Below are positions 35,267 to 44,154 of a stretch of 44,687 bases of DNA, piece by piece (position 1 is the stretch's first letter; every line of letters begins with the position of its first letter). The stretch comes from Acidobacteriota bacterium (GTDB lineage Bacteria; Acidobacteriota; Terriglobia; UBA7540). Under the pieces are notes generated by a model, which saw nothing but the letters and a program-made list of their open reading frames with translations, was not told where the DNA came from and ran no database searches. The DNA lies in the NCBI GenBank assembly GCA_902812415.1, contig CADDZJ010000021.1:1-44687 (forward strand), in the 5' to 3' direction. The position numbers and the translations under genes were made by a program.

Positions 35267-35725
35267 TCACGGTTTCCTTTCGAGTGCGATATCGTAGGCG
35301 TCCAGAATAGTCAGAACGTTGAGCATGCCGGCGGAAACCAGATAGGCGGTGCCGTAATCCGCGCTGATGAAAAATGGATTTCCGCCCGAATAGCCGAAAA
35401 ACTTTGCCACCGGCATGGCCAGACCCGCGCAGAGTTCGCCGAGATATCCCAATCGTTCCAGATAAGAAGGCGACGCGAAAGCGAAAAACTGGCCCTGCAT
35501 CAGGAGGCCCAGGGCGAACATGCCGACGATGGCGAGAAACAGGATCAACGCCCGCCATTTCCGCTTGAGCATCCAGTGCCCGAGACCCGGAATGAGCCAC
35601 GCTGCGATGCAAAGGGTCACCAGACGGCTGGTTTCCGGGCGGGGATGCGGAGTTGTCTTCTGATCGTTCGTCTGGTCGGCCACATGACGCGAAGGGTTCC
35701 GACGTTTCTCAATGTCTGAAGGCAT
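35267..35725 (-). CDS. conserved multi-pass membrane protein of unknown function
   Basis: The product has 152 residues. A polar N-terminus of about 35 residues is followed by LVTLCIAAWLIPGLGHWML, a loop with KRKWR, then LILFLAIVGMFALGLLM and further hydrophobic segments near residues 95-140. The 'PGLGHWxLxRxxRA' pattern resembles TM2-like/DUF6677-type proteins. The ribosome site is weak. It lies 35 bases downstream of the M24 peptidase gene and upstream of the 58-residue membrane protein, suggesting one transcription unit. I do not know its role. Confidence 0.7.
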   Translation of the reverse strand: MPSDIEKRRNPSRHVADQTNDQKTTPHPRPETSRLVTLCIAAWLIPGLGHWMLKRKWRALILFLAIVGMFALGLLMQGQFFAFASPSYLERLGYLGELCAGLAMPVAKFFGYSGGNPFFISADYGTAYLVSAGMLNVLTILDAYDIALERKP

Positions 35726-35759
35726 GCTCTCGAGAAATAAGCAATCAAGTTAACATACC

Positions 35760-36941
35760 TCAAGCGCGAGCGGCAAGAATGGGGACAATCGCCTGCTGGC
35801 GCTCTCCAGTAACCTTTGGGCCGCTTTCGTCGAGGTAAACGTCCACTTCGCTGCGCGCGCCAAAATCGGGCAGGTAAATCCCCGGCTCAACGGAAAAACA
35901 GGCGCCGGGAATCAGCATGCGGTCATCATGGGTCTCGAAATTATCAAGATTAGCGCCGTTGCCGTGAACATCCTGCCCGATGGAGTGCCCGGTGCGATGC
36001 ACGAAGGCTTCTCCGTAGCCGTGGCGCGCGACCACGCCGCGCACCACATCGTCCACTTCGTAGCCGCGAACAGGGCGACCCTGGTCGAGCGCGGTCTGAA
36101 TAAACTCAATGCCTGCGTCGCGCGCCTCCCGAACCACGTCAAAAGCTTCGGCATAGCGGCGCGGGACCTCGTCGCCCACAAAACCCGTCCACGTGGTATC
36201 AAAGTAGACGGCTCCCGGCGCGCAACGTTTTGCCCACACGTCGAGCAGCACATAATCCTGGGCGCGGATGGGCAGGGAGGTGTGAGGTTGAGGGCTGTAA
36301 TGCGGGTTGCTGGTGTGTTCATTGACCGCAACAATCGGCGGTTCTTCCGTCTCAAGTCCTTGCTGCTCAAAAAGGCGAAGAATTTCCTGTTGCAGGCGAT
36401 ACTCATCCAGAGCTTTCTGGGCGATGGCAGCTTCGCGGATCATTCGGAAGGCTTCGCGCACAGCGGCTTCCACCCCTTTCGCGGCTTCAAGATGCAAAGC
36501 CAATGCCGCCTTAGACCAGCGCGCCTCAAACCATTGCACTAAGTCAGCGGAAGAAACCACTTCGACCCCGAAGCTCCGCACCAGTTCGACCGTGCCGGCA
36601 TCCACCAGGCCGATGTAGGGAATGGCATTCAAGGGTGAGTATTGCATGGCCACGCGTTTTTTGCCCGCAAGCATGTCCCGAAGCCCGGCGCGCTGTTCCT
36701 GCCAGGATGCGTAAACGCGCTCTCGGCCGGGCAATCCGGCCAGCGCTCCCTTCTCAACACGATGAACCAGTTTGTCGGGCTCGCCTATGGCGGGGATGAT
36801 ATAGTACCAGCGCCGCGTGCAGAGCGAAGGGGCGAGCTGGAGGATTCGATATGCAATCGGATCGCGGTGATGATGATCGTAAAAGAGCCACGCGTCAAGC
36901 TGCTCTCGTTTTAGACTCTCCTGAATGGCTTTCAGATCCAT
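35760..36941 (-). CDS. M24-family metallopeptidase (Xaa-Pro aminopeptidase-like)
   Basis: The 393-residue protein has a creatinase-like N-terminal domain and a pita-bread C-terminal domain. The five metal ligands are visible: Asp in LLDVWA, Asp in YFDTTWTG, His in VHRTGHSIG, Glu in SVEPGIYLPD and Glu in RSEVDVYL. Family members cleave Xaa-Pro dipeptides or act as aminopeptidases. ATG 36941 with AGGA just upstream starts the first conserved helix; the frame is open up to 37319, but that extension reads through an interspersed repeat. Cytoplasmic. Confidence 0.9.
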   Translation of the reverse strand: MDLKAIQESLKREQLDAWLFYDHHHRDPIAYRILQLAPSLCTRRWYYIIPAIGEPDKLVHRVEKGALAGLPGRERVYASWQEQRAGLRDMLAGKKRVAMQYSPLNAIPYIGLVDAGTVELVRSFGVEVVSSADLVQWFEARWSKAALALHLEAAKGVEAAVREAFRMIREAAIAQKALDEYRLQQEILRLFEQQGLETEEPPIVAVNEHTSNPHYSPQPHTSLPIRAQDYVLLDVWAKRCAPGAVYFDTTWTGFVGDEVPRRYAEAFDVVREARDAGIEFIQTALDQGRPVRGYEVDDVVRGVVARHGYGEAFVHRTGHSIGQDVHGNGANLDNFETHDDRMLIPGACFSVEPGIYLPDFGARSEVDVYLDESGPKVTGERQQAIVPILAARA

Positions 36942-36982
36942 AATTCCTGCTTTCTGACGGGTTGTTGAAGATTCCTGCAGCC

Positions 36983-37119
36983 TGTCATTCTGACGCCGAG
37001 CGAAGCGAGGCGGAAGAATCCCTGTGTTCCGGCTCAGAGTAAACTCCGCGAGGAATCTCGCTCCACAAATCGAGGGACTTACGAGATTCCTCGTAGCCTC
37101 CGGCTCCCCGGAATGACAG
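36983..37119. repeat. TGTCATTC/GAATGACA interspersed repeat
   Basis: The ends TGTCATTC (36983-36990) and GAATGACA (37112-37119) are perfect inverted repeats; inside is GCGAAGCGAGGCGGAAGAATCC and a second GAGATTCCTCG palindrome. A partial copy is at 42234-42300. It forms the upstream region of the M24 peptidase gene. No gene is seen from 37120 to 37461 except the leader of the phosphoesterase gene. Confidence 0.65.
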
Positions 37120-37461
37120 ATGCGGCATTTTTCAGCGCCTGTTAAACGACGATTTTGAGGGCATCCGCCAACGTAAAAATCATCCCTTAAATCGAAAGAC
37201 TTTATCATAAAACCAGGCGGCTCTGCGGGCACTGACGGTGAATGCCATCTGCGGACTCGATGCGGAAGCTTGGATTCAGCTGAGGCGCGAGAATGAAAAA
37301 GTGCCGCAAATCCGCTCATCTTGATGTAAGATTCGGACTTAACCCAAGCAGTCTTCCACTCAGAAAGTTAGTCGATGTTGGAGGGCGCTGAATCAACTTG
37401 CCTAAGTGACGGTTGGAGAGGCAGATTATCATCGAATGAAGTGCGCGGCGGAAGGAGGGCC

Positions 37462-38829
37462 ATGAACGGCGCCACCCCTATCGAGTACAAGCACAAGCTG
37501 GAAGACCTGCTCAACCTTCGTCGCTCGGCTTGGCATAGCTACCTCAGGGCCGCCCGGACCGAGCGGTTCTCGTGGCGACGCGCCCCCAAACCCTTCCACC
37601 ACCAACTGAAAGCCTTCATCAACAACATGACCTGGGTGATCATCTATCTGCAACATCGCTTTGGCCGGCGCCATCGTTTTCAGGATTACAGCCACGATCC
37701 CACGCGAGGCATTTATCCCCTGGTGTCGCAGCTTCCGGTCAATGGCGATCTGCATGCCGAGGATGAAATTCGCGTCAGCTTGGCGGGCGACTGGGGAACC
37801 GGCACGTCGGAATCCAACCGCATTGCGAATCACATCCGCGAGTTTAATCCTCATTACACCATCCACCTGGGTGACATTTACTTTGTGGGCGGCTCTGACG
37901 AAGTGGAAGAAAACTGCCTGGGGAACCCGCAGGGGAAAAGCATTCACGCGGTCACTTGGCCGAAAGGCTCTCATGGAAGCTTTGCGCTGAACGGCAATCA
38001 TGAGATGTATGCCAATGGCCACGCCTATTTCGATCACCTGCTTCCTCGCTTTGGGATGCGTCTTGGGCCGGGGATGGAAGCCATGGGGCAGAAGGCGAGC
38101 TTCTTTGCGCTCAAGAACAAATACTGGGCCATTGTCTCGCTGGACACAGGCTACAATTCTGTCGGCCTGCCTATTTTTGAGCGCATTCCCTATCTCAAGA
38201 AGGTTCCTTACGTGGGCGGCAACGGCAGTTTGCCCCCTGCCATCATCCGATGGCTGCGAGAGGATGTAAGACCGCACCTGGAGGGCCGCGCCGTGATTAT
38301 TCTGACCCATCACCAATATTATTCGGCGTTCGAGGATTACTTCCCGGAAGCTGGCCGGCAGTTGCGGGAATTTATCTCCAGACCGGTCCTGTGGTTTTGG
38401 GGGCACGAGCACCGGCTGGCGATTTATGGGCTTTGTCAGGCCAAGGGCGGCATCGCGGCCTATGGCCGCTGCGTTGGGCATGGCGGCATGCCGGTGACCA
38501 TCCGCGCCAAGCCCCGATACAAGCCGAAGCAGAGTCCTCTGGTGGTCTACGATGACCGGGAATATCGGAATATTTCAGGCACGCCTGTAGGACACAACGG
38601 ATACGTGAACCTGATCTTCACGGGCCCCTGGCTCAGGATCGAGCACCGCGATGTTCAGGAGCGCGATAATCTTCTGCTGACCGAGACCTGGGAAGCGCGC
38701 GGCGAAGAACTGGTAGGCCGGGATATTCAGATTCAGACGAGTGAGAAAGACTTCAGGCAGTATCATCCTGATCTCCATTTTGCGATCAAGCCAACGCCCC
38801 AATTTGAATTGGAGCGTGTCTCGGTGTGA
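37462..38829 (+). CDS. calcineurin-like metallophosphoesterase
   Basis: The 455-residue protein has the metallophosphoesterase signature motifs in order: GDWGTG (about residue 110), HLGDIYFVGG, GNHEMY, ILTHHQYYS and WGHEHRL. These supply the His/Asp/Asn ligands of a dinuclear metal centre. An N-terminal region of about 90 residues rich in Arg, His and Trp precedes the domain and resembles nothing I can name. No signal peptide. AAGGAGG lies close before the ATG at 37462. Substrate unknown; DNA, nucleotides or phospholipid headgroups are all possible for this fold. Confidence 0.88.
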   Translation: MNGATPIEYKHKLEDLLNLRRSAWHSYLRAARTERFSWRRAPKPFHHQLKAFINNMTWVIIYLQHRFGRRHRFQDYSHDPTRGIYPLVSQLPVNGDLHAEDEIRVSLAGDWGTGTSESNRIANHIREFNPHYTIHLGDIYFVGGSDEVEENCLGNPQGKSIHAVTWPKGSHGSFALNGNHEMYANGHAYFDHLLPRFGMRLGPGMEAMGQKASFFALKNKYWAIVSLDTGYNSVGLPIFERIPYLKKVPYVGGNGSLPPAIIRWLREDVRPHLEGRAVIILTHHQYYSAFEDYFPEAGRQLREFISRPVLWFWGHEHRLAIYGLCQAKGGIAAYGRCVGHGGMPVTIRAKPRYKPKQSPLVVYDDREYRNISGTPVGHNGYVNLIFTGPWLRIEHRDVQERDNLLLTETWEARGEELVGRDIQIQTSEKDFRQYHPDLHFAIKPTPQFELERVSV

Positions 38830-38905
38830 GGGCAGGTTCCCTCTCTGCGTTTGCTCTCATCGCCTTGGGGCGAAAAAGACCTTCTCTTGAGGTATCCAAA
38901 GTCAG

Positions 38906-40147
38906 ATGCGGTCTTCAGAAAAGTCCTGCCTATCCGGGTCCTTCGTTCTTTTCATTTTTTGCAGTGTGGCCCTAATGATCATGGCGCCGTCGGTTTTGCG
39001 CGCGCAGACTCAGGATGAGCTTGCGCGTCTCTTCCGGCAACATCGCTTCAAGCAGACCATCACCAAGCCGCCCCAGGGAATTCTCAAGCGCCCCTACCTG
39101 GTCCCGAGCGGACCTTACTTTCAGCTCTTTGATTGGGATATGTATTTCATGGGCGTGGCGCTCAGCTACGACGGCGTCGGCAAGCCTCTTGCCAGTTCCA
39201 TTGAAGACTTCCTCGATTTTGTGAATGAAAGGGCGAACGACCGCGGGTATGTGCCGCGGGAAATCGCCCCGGACGGTTTCTGGGCCTTGCCGGAAATGTG
39301 CAAGCCATTTCTGGCCCAAGCTGCGGTGCGCGCATCGCTAACTTTGCATGATTTTCACTGGATTGCTCCATATTACGGGAAGCTCGGAGACACGCTGCAC
39401 TTTTGGGAGAATGCGAGGCAATCGCCGGATGGCCTCTTTCGCTGGTTTAACGGCGTGGAGAGCGGAGTGGACAACAATCCTGCCGTCTCGGACTCTCCCG
39501 CTGTGACAACAGAAGGCGTGGACCTGGCCTGTTATATCGACCGGGAATACCAAGCCATGGCTTTGATCGCGGAGAAGTTGGGGAAAACCGAGGACGCCAG
39601 TGTTTATCGCCAGAAAGCCGATGCCTTGCGGCATCTCATCCAGCACCGGATGTGGTCGTCGTCTGACGCGATGTTTTACAACATCGATTCCCGCACCGGA
39701 AAGTTCATCCGCATCAAAACCTGGACCAACTTTGTTACGCTTTGGGCTGGCGTAGCCACCCCTGAACAGGCCCGGCAAACCATCCAACAGCATTTGTTGA
39801 ACCCCAAAGAATTTTGGGCTCCGTATGGCGTTCGCACACTGTCGCCCGATGAGCCGCTCTATAATCCCAATTCCGGCTATTGGCGCGGGCCCGTTTGGGT
39901 GATCTCCAATTATTTGCTGATGCACGGGTTGATGAACTTCGGCTATCATCGCCGGGCTACCGAGCTTGCCGTCAAAACAGTCCATCTTTTAGTGCTCGAC
40001 CTGCGCAAGACTGGCGGCATGAATGAGTGCTACAACCCGGAGACGGGCGCCCCCACCGCCGGAGGCCATTTCCTGAGTTGGGACCTTCTCGGCGAACACA
40101 TGATCCAGGAAGCCGCCCGCAATCTTGACCCCACGGCCCTCAAGTAG
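38906..40147 (+). CDS. secreted trehalase/GH63-like (alpha/alpha)6 glycoside hydrolase
   Basis: The product has 413 residues with a signal peptide ending VLRAQ. The body resembles GH37/GH63-type hydrolases: YFQLFDWDMYFMGVAL, ESGVDNNPAV (the Asp matches the general acid), LACYIDREYQAMALIAEKLG, SGYWRGPVWVISNYLLMHGL and MNECYNPETG (the Glu matches the general base). Relatives hydrolyse trehalose, glucosylglycerate or mannosylglycerate. Export suggests an external substrate. The ATG has only a distant GAGG. It follows the phosphoesterase gene by 76 bases. Confidence 0.82.
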   Translation: MRSSEKSCLSGSFVLFIFCSVALMIMAPSVLRAQTQDELARLFRQHRFKQTITKPPQGILKRPYLVPSGPYFQLFDWDMYFMGVALSYDGVGKPLASSIEDFLDFVNERANDRGYVPREIAPDGFWALPEMCKPFLAQAAVRASLTLHDFHWIAPYYGKLGDTLHFWENARQSPDGLFRWFNGVESGVDNNPAVSDSPAVTTEGVDLACYIDREYQAMALIAEKLGKTEDASVYRQKADALRHLIQHRMWSSSDAMFYNIDSRTGKFIRIKTWTNFVTLWAGVATPEQARQTIQQHLLNPKEFWAPYGVRTLSPDEPLYNPNSGYWRGPVWVISNYLLMHGLMNFGYHRRATELAVKTVHLLVLDLRKTGGMNECYNPETGAPTAGGHFLSWDLLGEHMIQEAARNLDPTALK

Positions 40148-40243
40148 CTTACGTCAATCAGCGCCTCTCCCGGGAATCTCGGTTCTCTGCGCTCCCCGTT
40201 TCCCGCTGGAAGCCATCTTCCACTATGGCCCCTGAATACGATT

Positions 40244-40299
40244 TCACCACAGAGGGTCAGAGGTCTTTATCTCTGTGTCCTCCGTGCCCTCTGTGGTGA
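40244..40299. repeat. interspersed inverted repeat with 13-bp perfect ends
   Basis: TCACCACAGAGGG (40244-40256) and CCCTCTGTGGTGA (40287-40299) are exact inverted repeats with a 30-base loop containing a further CAGAGG/CTCTG pairing. It lies between the GH63-like gene and kdsD. It resembles the 'ACCACAGAGG' scattered repeat familiar from several phyla. Confidence 0.65.
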
Positions 40300-40389
40300 G
40301 CCCGCTTCTGCCTTTTTCATGGAAGCGTCGCCCCTCGTCACTCGTCGCTGCGATCTGTTATCATCGGGCGTGGGTTGAATACCGACGCT

Positions 40390-41349
40390 ATGAGCCTCCA
40401 AACCGCGCGAAAAGTTCTGGAAATTGAGGCGCGTACTCTCAGCGAACTCACTCACCGGCTGGATCGTCGTTTTGAACAGGCTGTCGAGATCCTGCTGGCC
40501 TGCCAGGGACGCGCGGTTGTGGCCGGTATGGGAAAGTCGGGGATCATCGGCCAGAAAATCTCGGCCACATTTTCGAGCACTGGAACGCCTTCGTTCTTTC
40601 TGCACCCTGCTGAGGCTTTGCACGGCGATCTGGGCCGCCTGGTGAGGAATGACGCGCTTCTGGCCCTTTCCTACAGTGGTGAGACAGAAGAGTTGTTGCG
40701 TTTGCTTGAAACCGTGAAACGGCTCGCAATCCCCCTGATCACCTTGACAGGCCGCCCGGATTCAACACTGGCGCAAGCCAGCGATGTGGTGATTGATGTT
40801 AGTGTGCCGCAGGAAGCCTGCCCGCTGGGGCTCGCTCCGACTGCCTCCACCACCGCCATGTTGGCTGTGGGAGACGCGCTGGCCATGGCGCTGCTTGAAA
40901 AGCGAGGCTTCAGCGAAGAGGATTACGCGAATCTCCATCCTGCTGGCGGCCTGGGCATGAAGCTGCGTCGGGTTGAGAGCCTGATGCACACAGGCGAAAG
41001 CATCCCGCGCGTGCGGCCCCAGACGCCGATGCTGGAGGTAATTTATGAGATGAGCCGCAAGGGCTTGGGTCACACGGCCGTGGTGAATGTTGATGGTCGG
41101 CTCGTGGGTCTTATTTCCGATGGCGATCTCCGGCGACTTTTCGAGCGGGAAGGAAATCGCGCCTTGAATATGCTGGCTGCTGATTGCATGACCGCCTCGC
41201 CTGTCACCATCAGTCGCAAGGAACTGGCAACCGGGGCGCTTAATGTGATGGAGTCCCGAAAAATCACGGCGTTGCCGGTGGTGGATGCTGAAGGAAAACT
41301 TGAAGGCGTCCTTCACATTCATGACCTCTGGACGACACAAATGTTTTAA
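40390..41349 (+). CDS. kdsD: D-arabinose-5-phosphate isomerase (KpsF/GutQ/KdsD family)
   Basis: KdsD converts ribulose-5-phosphate to arabinose-5-phosphate, the first step of Kdo synthesis for LPS. The 319-residue protein has an SIS domain (VVAGMGKSGIIGQKISATFSS-like start, SYSGETEELL, LAPTASTTAMLAVGDALA) and two CBS domains (SLMHTGESIPRV and ADCMTASPVTISRK). The length is normal. ATG 40390 is chosen over TTG 40375. kdsC follows 191 bases downstream on the same strand. Confidence 0.94.
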   Translation: MSLQTARKVLEIEARTLSELTHRLDRRFEQAVEILLACQGRAVVAGMGKSGIIGQKISATFSSTGTPSFFLHPAEALHGDLGRLVRNDALLALSYSGETEELLRLLETVKRLAIPLITLTGRPDSTLAQASDVVIDVSVPQEACPLGLAPTASTTAMLAVGDALAMALLEKRGFSEEDYANLHPAGGLGMKLRRVESLMHTGESIPRVRPQTPMLEVIYEMSRKGLGHTAVVNVDGRLVGLISDGDLRRLFEREGNRALNMLAADCMTASPVTISRKELATGALNVMESRKITALPVVDAEGKLEGVLHIHDLWTTQMF

Positions 41350-41540
41350 GCGCGGTAACGAGTGACGAGCGATTGGCCAGCGGTTGACGCTCAACATTCA
41401 GTGATCACACTTCATGCCTGACACCTGAAACCTAGAGTCTAGCCAAAGATATTTGAAATTCCGAATTCCGGATGTAATGTCATGCAACGTCGGCTCAGAT
41501 TGTAAAACACGTTCTGCACAGACCGAAGACGTAAGAATCT

Positions 41541-42086
41541 ATGCCCATACCCACCGAACTTCGCAAGCGCGCGCAGCGCGTCAAACTTCTGCTGATGGAT
41601 ATCGATGGAGTCCTGACGGATGGCCGCATCTATTTTGTCCCAGACCATCAGGGGCGTCTGATCGAAACAAAGGCTTTTCACCCGCGGGACGGTTTGGGCA
41701 TCCGATACGCCCGCGAGGCTGGCCTCAAAACCGGCGTCATTTCCGGACGCGGCGGGCCGGTGGTGAAACACCGCATGAAAGAGTTGGGGATTGACTATGT
41801 GTATCAGAATAGTCTGGAAAAGCTGGAGCCTTATCGTGATCTGCTGCGCGAAGCCAAACTGAAAGATGAGGACATTTGTTATATCGGCGACGATTTGGTG
41901 GATCTGCCCATCCTCAAACGCGCAGGCTTGGCTGTCGGGGTGGGGAACGGCCATCCGTACCTTCGCCGTCACGTTCATTACTGGACGAAGAACCCGGGCG
42001 GCATGGGCGCCGTGCGTGAAACCGTGGAGCTGATTCTCTCCGCCCAGGGAAAACTCGAGCCGATCTTAAAGTATTACTTGAGATAA
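41541..42086 (+). CDS. kdsC: 3-deoxy-D-manno-octulosonate 8-phosphate phosphatase
   Basis: This HAD-family enzyme dephosphorylates Kdo-8-phosphate. The 181-residue protein has LLMDIDGVLTDG (catalytic DxD), FHPRDGLGIRYAREAG, VISGRGG, YIGDDLVDLPIL and AVGVGNGHP, diagnostic for KdsC. Together with kdsD it shows that the organism makes Kdo and hence LPS. The later Lpt export genes that often follow kdsC are absent; a GH27 gene follows instead. Confidence 0.94.
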   Translation: MPIPTELRKRAQRVKLLLMDIDGVLTDGRIYFVPDHQGRLIETKAFHPRDGLGIRYAREAGLKTGVISGRGGPVVKHRMKELGIDYVYQNSLEKLEPYRDLLREAKLKDEDICYIGDDLVDLPILKRAGLAVGVGNGHPYLRRHVHYWTKNPGGMGAVRETVELILSAQGKLEPILKYYLR

Positions 42087-42529
42087 TTCTGAAGCTGTTT
42101 TGCCTCCACACTCCCGTCGAATCATAGTCGGATTCCCCTTCAATCTTTATCTTCAGCTGGTTGCCAAAGGCGCTTCTGAAACGTGTCTTCCCAAGCTCCT
42201 CGCCTGTCGTTTTGATTTGTGGTTTCTCCATACTGTCATTCTGAGCAGAGCGCCGTGAAGCGAAGAATCCCCGCATTTCTGGCTCAGTACTGAAAACAGT
42301 CAGTCCCACGCAAGCGGGAATCCACGGAGTCACAGCCAATAAATTTACGGATGGTACAGCGTCCGAAATCGCAACTCCCGTCTCTCTGATTCATGCGTTT
42401 TTTTGATCCTTAAATGCTGGACTTCCTCTTTATCACAGTAGTAAACTGCCGTCTCCCTTATGCGGAACATGAAGCGCGCCGACAAGGGGAGAAATGGCGG
42501 CAAAACTTTTGTCACTCAGGAGTGAAGCG
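42087..42529. other. intergenic region with a partial TGTCATTC repeat, no firm gene
   Basis: A truncated copy of the repeat at 36983-37119 occupies about 42234-42300 (TGTCATTCTGA, GCGAAGAATCC, GGCTCAG). On the minus strand a frame beginning at ATG 42231 reads a protein-like stretch of about 50 residues before entering kdsC antisense; it has no ribosome site and is probably a gene remnant. The end of the region carries the leader of the GH27 gene. Confidence 0.45.
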
Positions 42530-43711
42530 ATGAGGTATCTGAAGCTCAAAGGGATTATATGCGCTTGTCTCGTGATTGCCCTCGCCGGCATCTTTACAAG
42601 CATCGCCCGAGGGCAAGGAAGTCAAGTGGCTATGACGCCACCCATGGGCTGGAACAGTTGGAATCATTTCGGCTGTCATATCACCGAAGACATCGTGCGG
42701 CAACAGGCGCACGCCATGGCAACCAACGGCATGAAGGATGCAGGCTACGTTTACGTCAACATCGATGATTGCTGGCAGGGCCAGCGCGACGCGCAGGGCA
42801 ACATCCAGCCAAACGCAAATTTTCCGGACATGAAAGGGCTTGCCGACTACGTCCACAGCCTGGGGTTGAAATTCGGAGTTTATTCATCGCCCGGACCTCT
42901 CACTTGCGCCCGCCACACGGGCAGCTATCAGCATGAGCAGCAGGACGCAAAGACCTACGCTGCCTGGGGTGTGGATTATCTGAAATACGATTGGTGCAGC
43001 GCCAGCCGCGTCTATCAGCCCAGCCAGATGCAAGCCGTTTACCGCAAAATGTACGACGCCCTGCGGAGCACCGAGCGGCCGATTGTGTTCAGCCTTTGCC
43101 AGTACGGATTGCAACAGGTATGGAGATGGGGGCCTTCGGTGGGCGGGAATCTTTGGCGGACGACGGGCGATATTTCACCCGACTATACGCGCATGGCCTT
43201 TATTGGCTTTGAACAGAACGGTCTTCAGAAATACGCCGGGCCGGGGCACTGGAACGATCCGGACATGCTCGAAATCGGCAATGGCCGCCTGACCAACGTC
43301 AATGAAGAGCGTACGCAGATGAGCCTGTGGTGCATGCTGGCTGCGCCTTTGCTTGCGGGCAACGATCTGACACACATGAATCAACAGACGCTCGACGTTC
43401 TGACCAACCGCGAAGTAATTGCGGTGGATCAGGACCCCAAGGGCGTCCAGGGTCATCGCATCACCCAGGAAGGGCCGCTGGAGGTCTGGGCCAAGGCCAT
43501 GTCGGACGGCAGCCAGGTGGTGGGCCTCTTTAACCGCAGCGTTGGCGCCGCCGTCATGGAAGTCAACTTCAGCGATATCGGAATTTATGGCTCGGCGAAG
43601 GTGCGAGACCTTTGGGCGCACAAAGATCTCGGGTCATTCGACCGCAGTTTCTCAACGGAAGTTCCGGCGCACGGTGTGGCGCTGATTCGCGTCAGCTTGC
43701 CGAAACCGTAA
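42530..43711 (+). CDS. secreted GH27 alpha-galactosidase-like enzyme
   Basis: The 393-residue product begins with a signal peptide (CLVIALAGIF, ending ARGQ). The GH27 barrel is complete: PPMGWNSWNHFGC, YVNIDDCW, KFGVYSSPG, YLKYDWC with nucleophile Asp154, RTTGDI with acid/base Asp214, GHWNDPDMLEIGNG, and a C-terminal beta domain. GH27 enzymes remove terminal alpha-galactose (or N-acetylgalactosamine); the disulfide cysteines fit export. AGGAG lies 7 bases before ATG 42530. The gene is the last chromosomal gene before the tRNA fragment. Confidence 0.92.
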   Translation: MRYLKLKGIICACLVIALAGIFTSIARGQGSQVAMTPPMGWNSWNHFGCHITEDIVRQQAHAMATNGMKDAGYVYVNIDDCWQGQRDAQGNIQPNANFPDMKGLADYVHSLGLKFGVYSSPGPLTCARHTGSYQHEQQDAKTYAAWGVDYLKYDWCSASRVYQPSQMQAVYRKMYDALRSTERPIVFSLCQYGLQQVWRWGPSVGGNLWRTTGDISPDYTRMAFIGFEQNGLQKYAGPGHWNDPDMLEIGNGRLTNVNEERTQMSLWCMLAAPLLAGNDLTHMNQQTLDVLTNREVIAVDQDPKGVQGHRITQEGPLEVWAKAMSDGSQVVGLFNRSVGAAVMEVNFSDIGIYGSAKVRDLWAHKDLGSFDRSFSTEVPAHGVALIRVSLPKP

Positions 43712-43746
43712 TGAGCGCGAACTGGCGGATGGTTGAGCGCAGCACA

Positions 43747-43791
43747 TGGAGCGGGGGACGGGGATCGAACCCGCGACGTCCAGCTTGGGAA
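43747..43791 (-). other. 3' half of tRNA-Gly(CCC): attachment-site-like fragment
   Basis: On the minus strand these 45 bases read as anticodon loop TTCCCAA, stem strand GCTGG, variable ACGTC, T-arm GCGGG-TTCGATC-CCCGT, acceptor strand CCCCCGC, discriminator T and encoded CCA. Glycine identity follows from the CCC anticodon, the U discriminator and the expected GCGGGGG partner. The bases that should supply the 5' anticodon stem (CCAGC) are TCAAT instead, and no D-arm or 5' acceptor strand follows, so the tRNA is cut at the anticodon loop. This is the classic shape of an att duplicate left by a tRNA-targeting integrase. Confidence 0.8.
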
Positions 43792-43929
43792 ATTGACCGT
43801 GGATTGAAAATACAAAATTTAGCGTCTACGGTGTTGATTGCTGACGATCCCAAGCTATTGATTCTACGCGAACCAATTTCAGCCGTCCGTTAATGGACTC
43901 ATATTGGACTCTGTTCTGAAGCCGGCTCG

Positions 43930-44154
43930 TTACAGCCGGTCGGGTTCGGTCGGCTCGGCAGGGGGAATCTTCGCCATCACGCGTCGAAACTTCTCATAGC
44001 TGCCTCGCGCGGCCCTTTCTTTTAGCCGCTCGAATTCAAGAATGCGCTCTTCAAATGCCGAAGCAAACAACTCCTCCACGGAAACATTCTCTGCGGCGGC
44101 AATCTGCTTTGCGCTCTTGTACAACTCTTCTGGGATGTTGATGGTTAGGTTCAT
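43930..44154 (-). CDS. ribbon-helix-helix antitoxin-like protein
   Basis: The 74-residue protein begins MNLTINIPEELYKSAKQIA, the beta strand and first helix of an RHH DNA-binding domain, followed by SVEELFASAFEERI. The C-terminal half is charged and probably disordered until bound to a toxin. Its ATG overlaps the stop of the PIN gene by four bases (ATGA), so it is translated second. It probably neutralises the PIN toxin and represses the operon (inference). Confidence 0.8.
   Translation of the reverse strand: MNLTINIPEELYKSAKQIAAAENVSVEELFASAFEERILEFERLKERAARGSYEKFRRVMAKIPPAEPTEPDRL

Noticed and set aside
42075-42231. Protein-like minus-strand stretch of about 50 residues starting at ATG 42231
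   Set aside because: No ribosome site; it begins next to an interspersed repeat and runs antisense into kdsC. Probably a remnant.
43747-43791. Reading the tRNA-like fragment as a tmRNA 3' end or a complete tRNA
   Set aside because: The acceptor strand, anticodon and discriminator fit tRNA-Gly(CCC); no 5' half or tmRNA body occurs within the next 140 bases.
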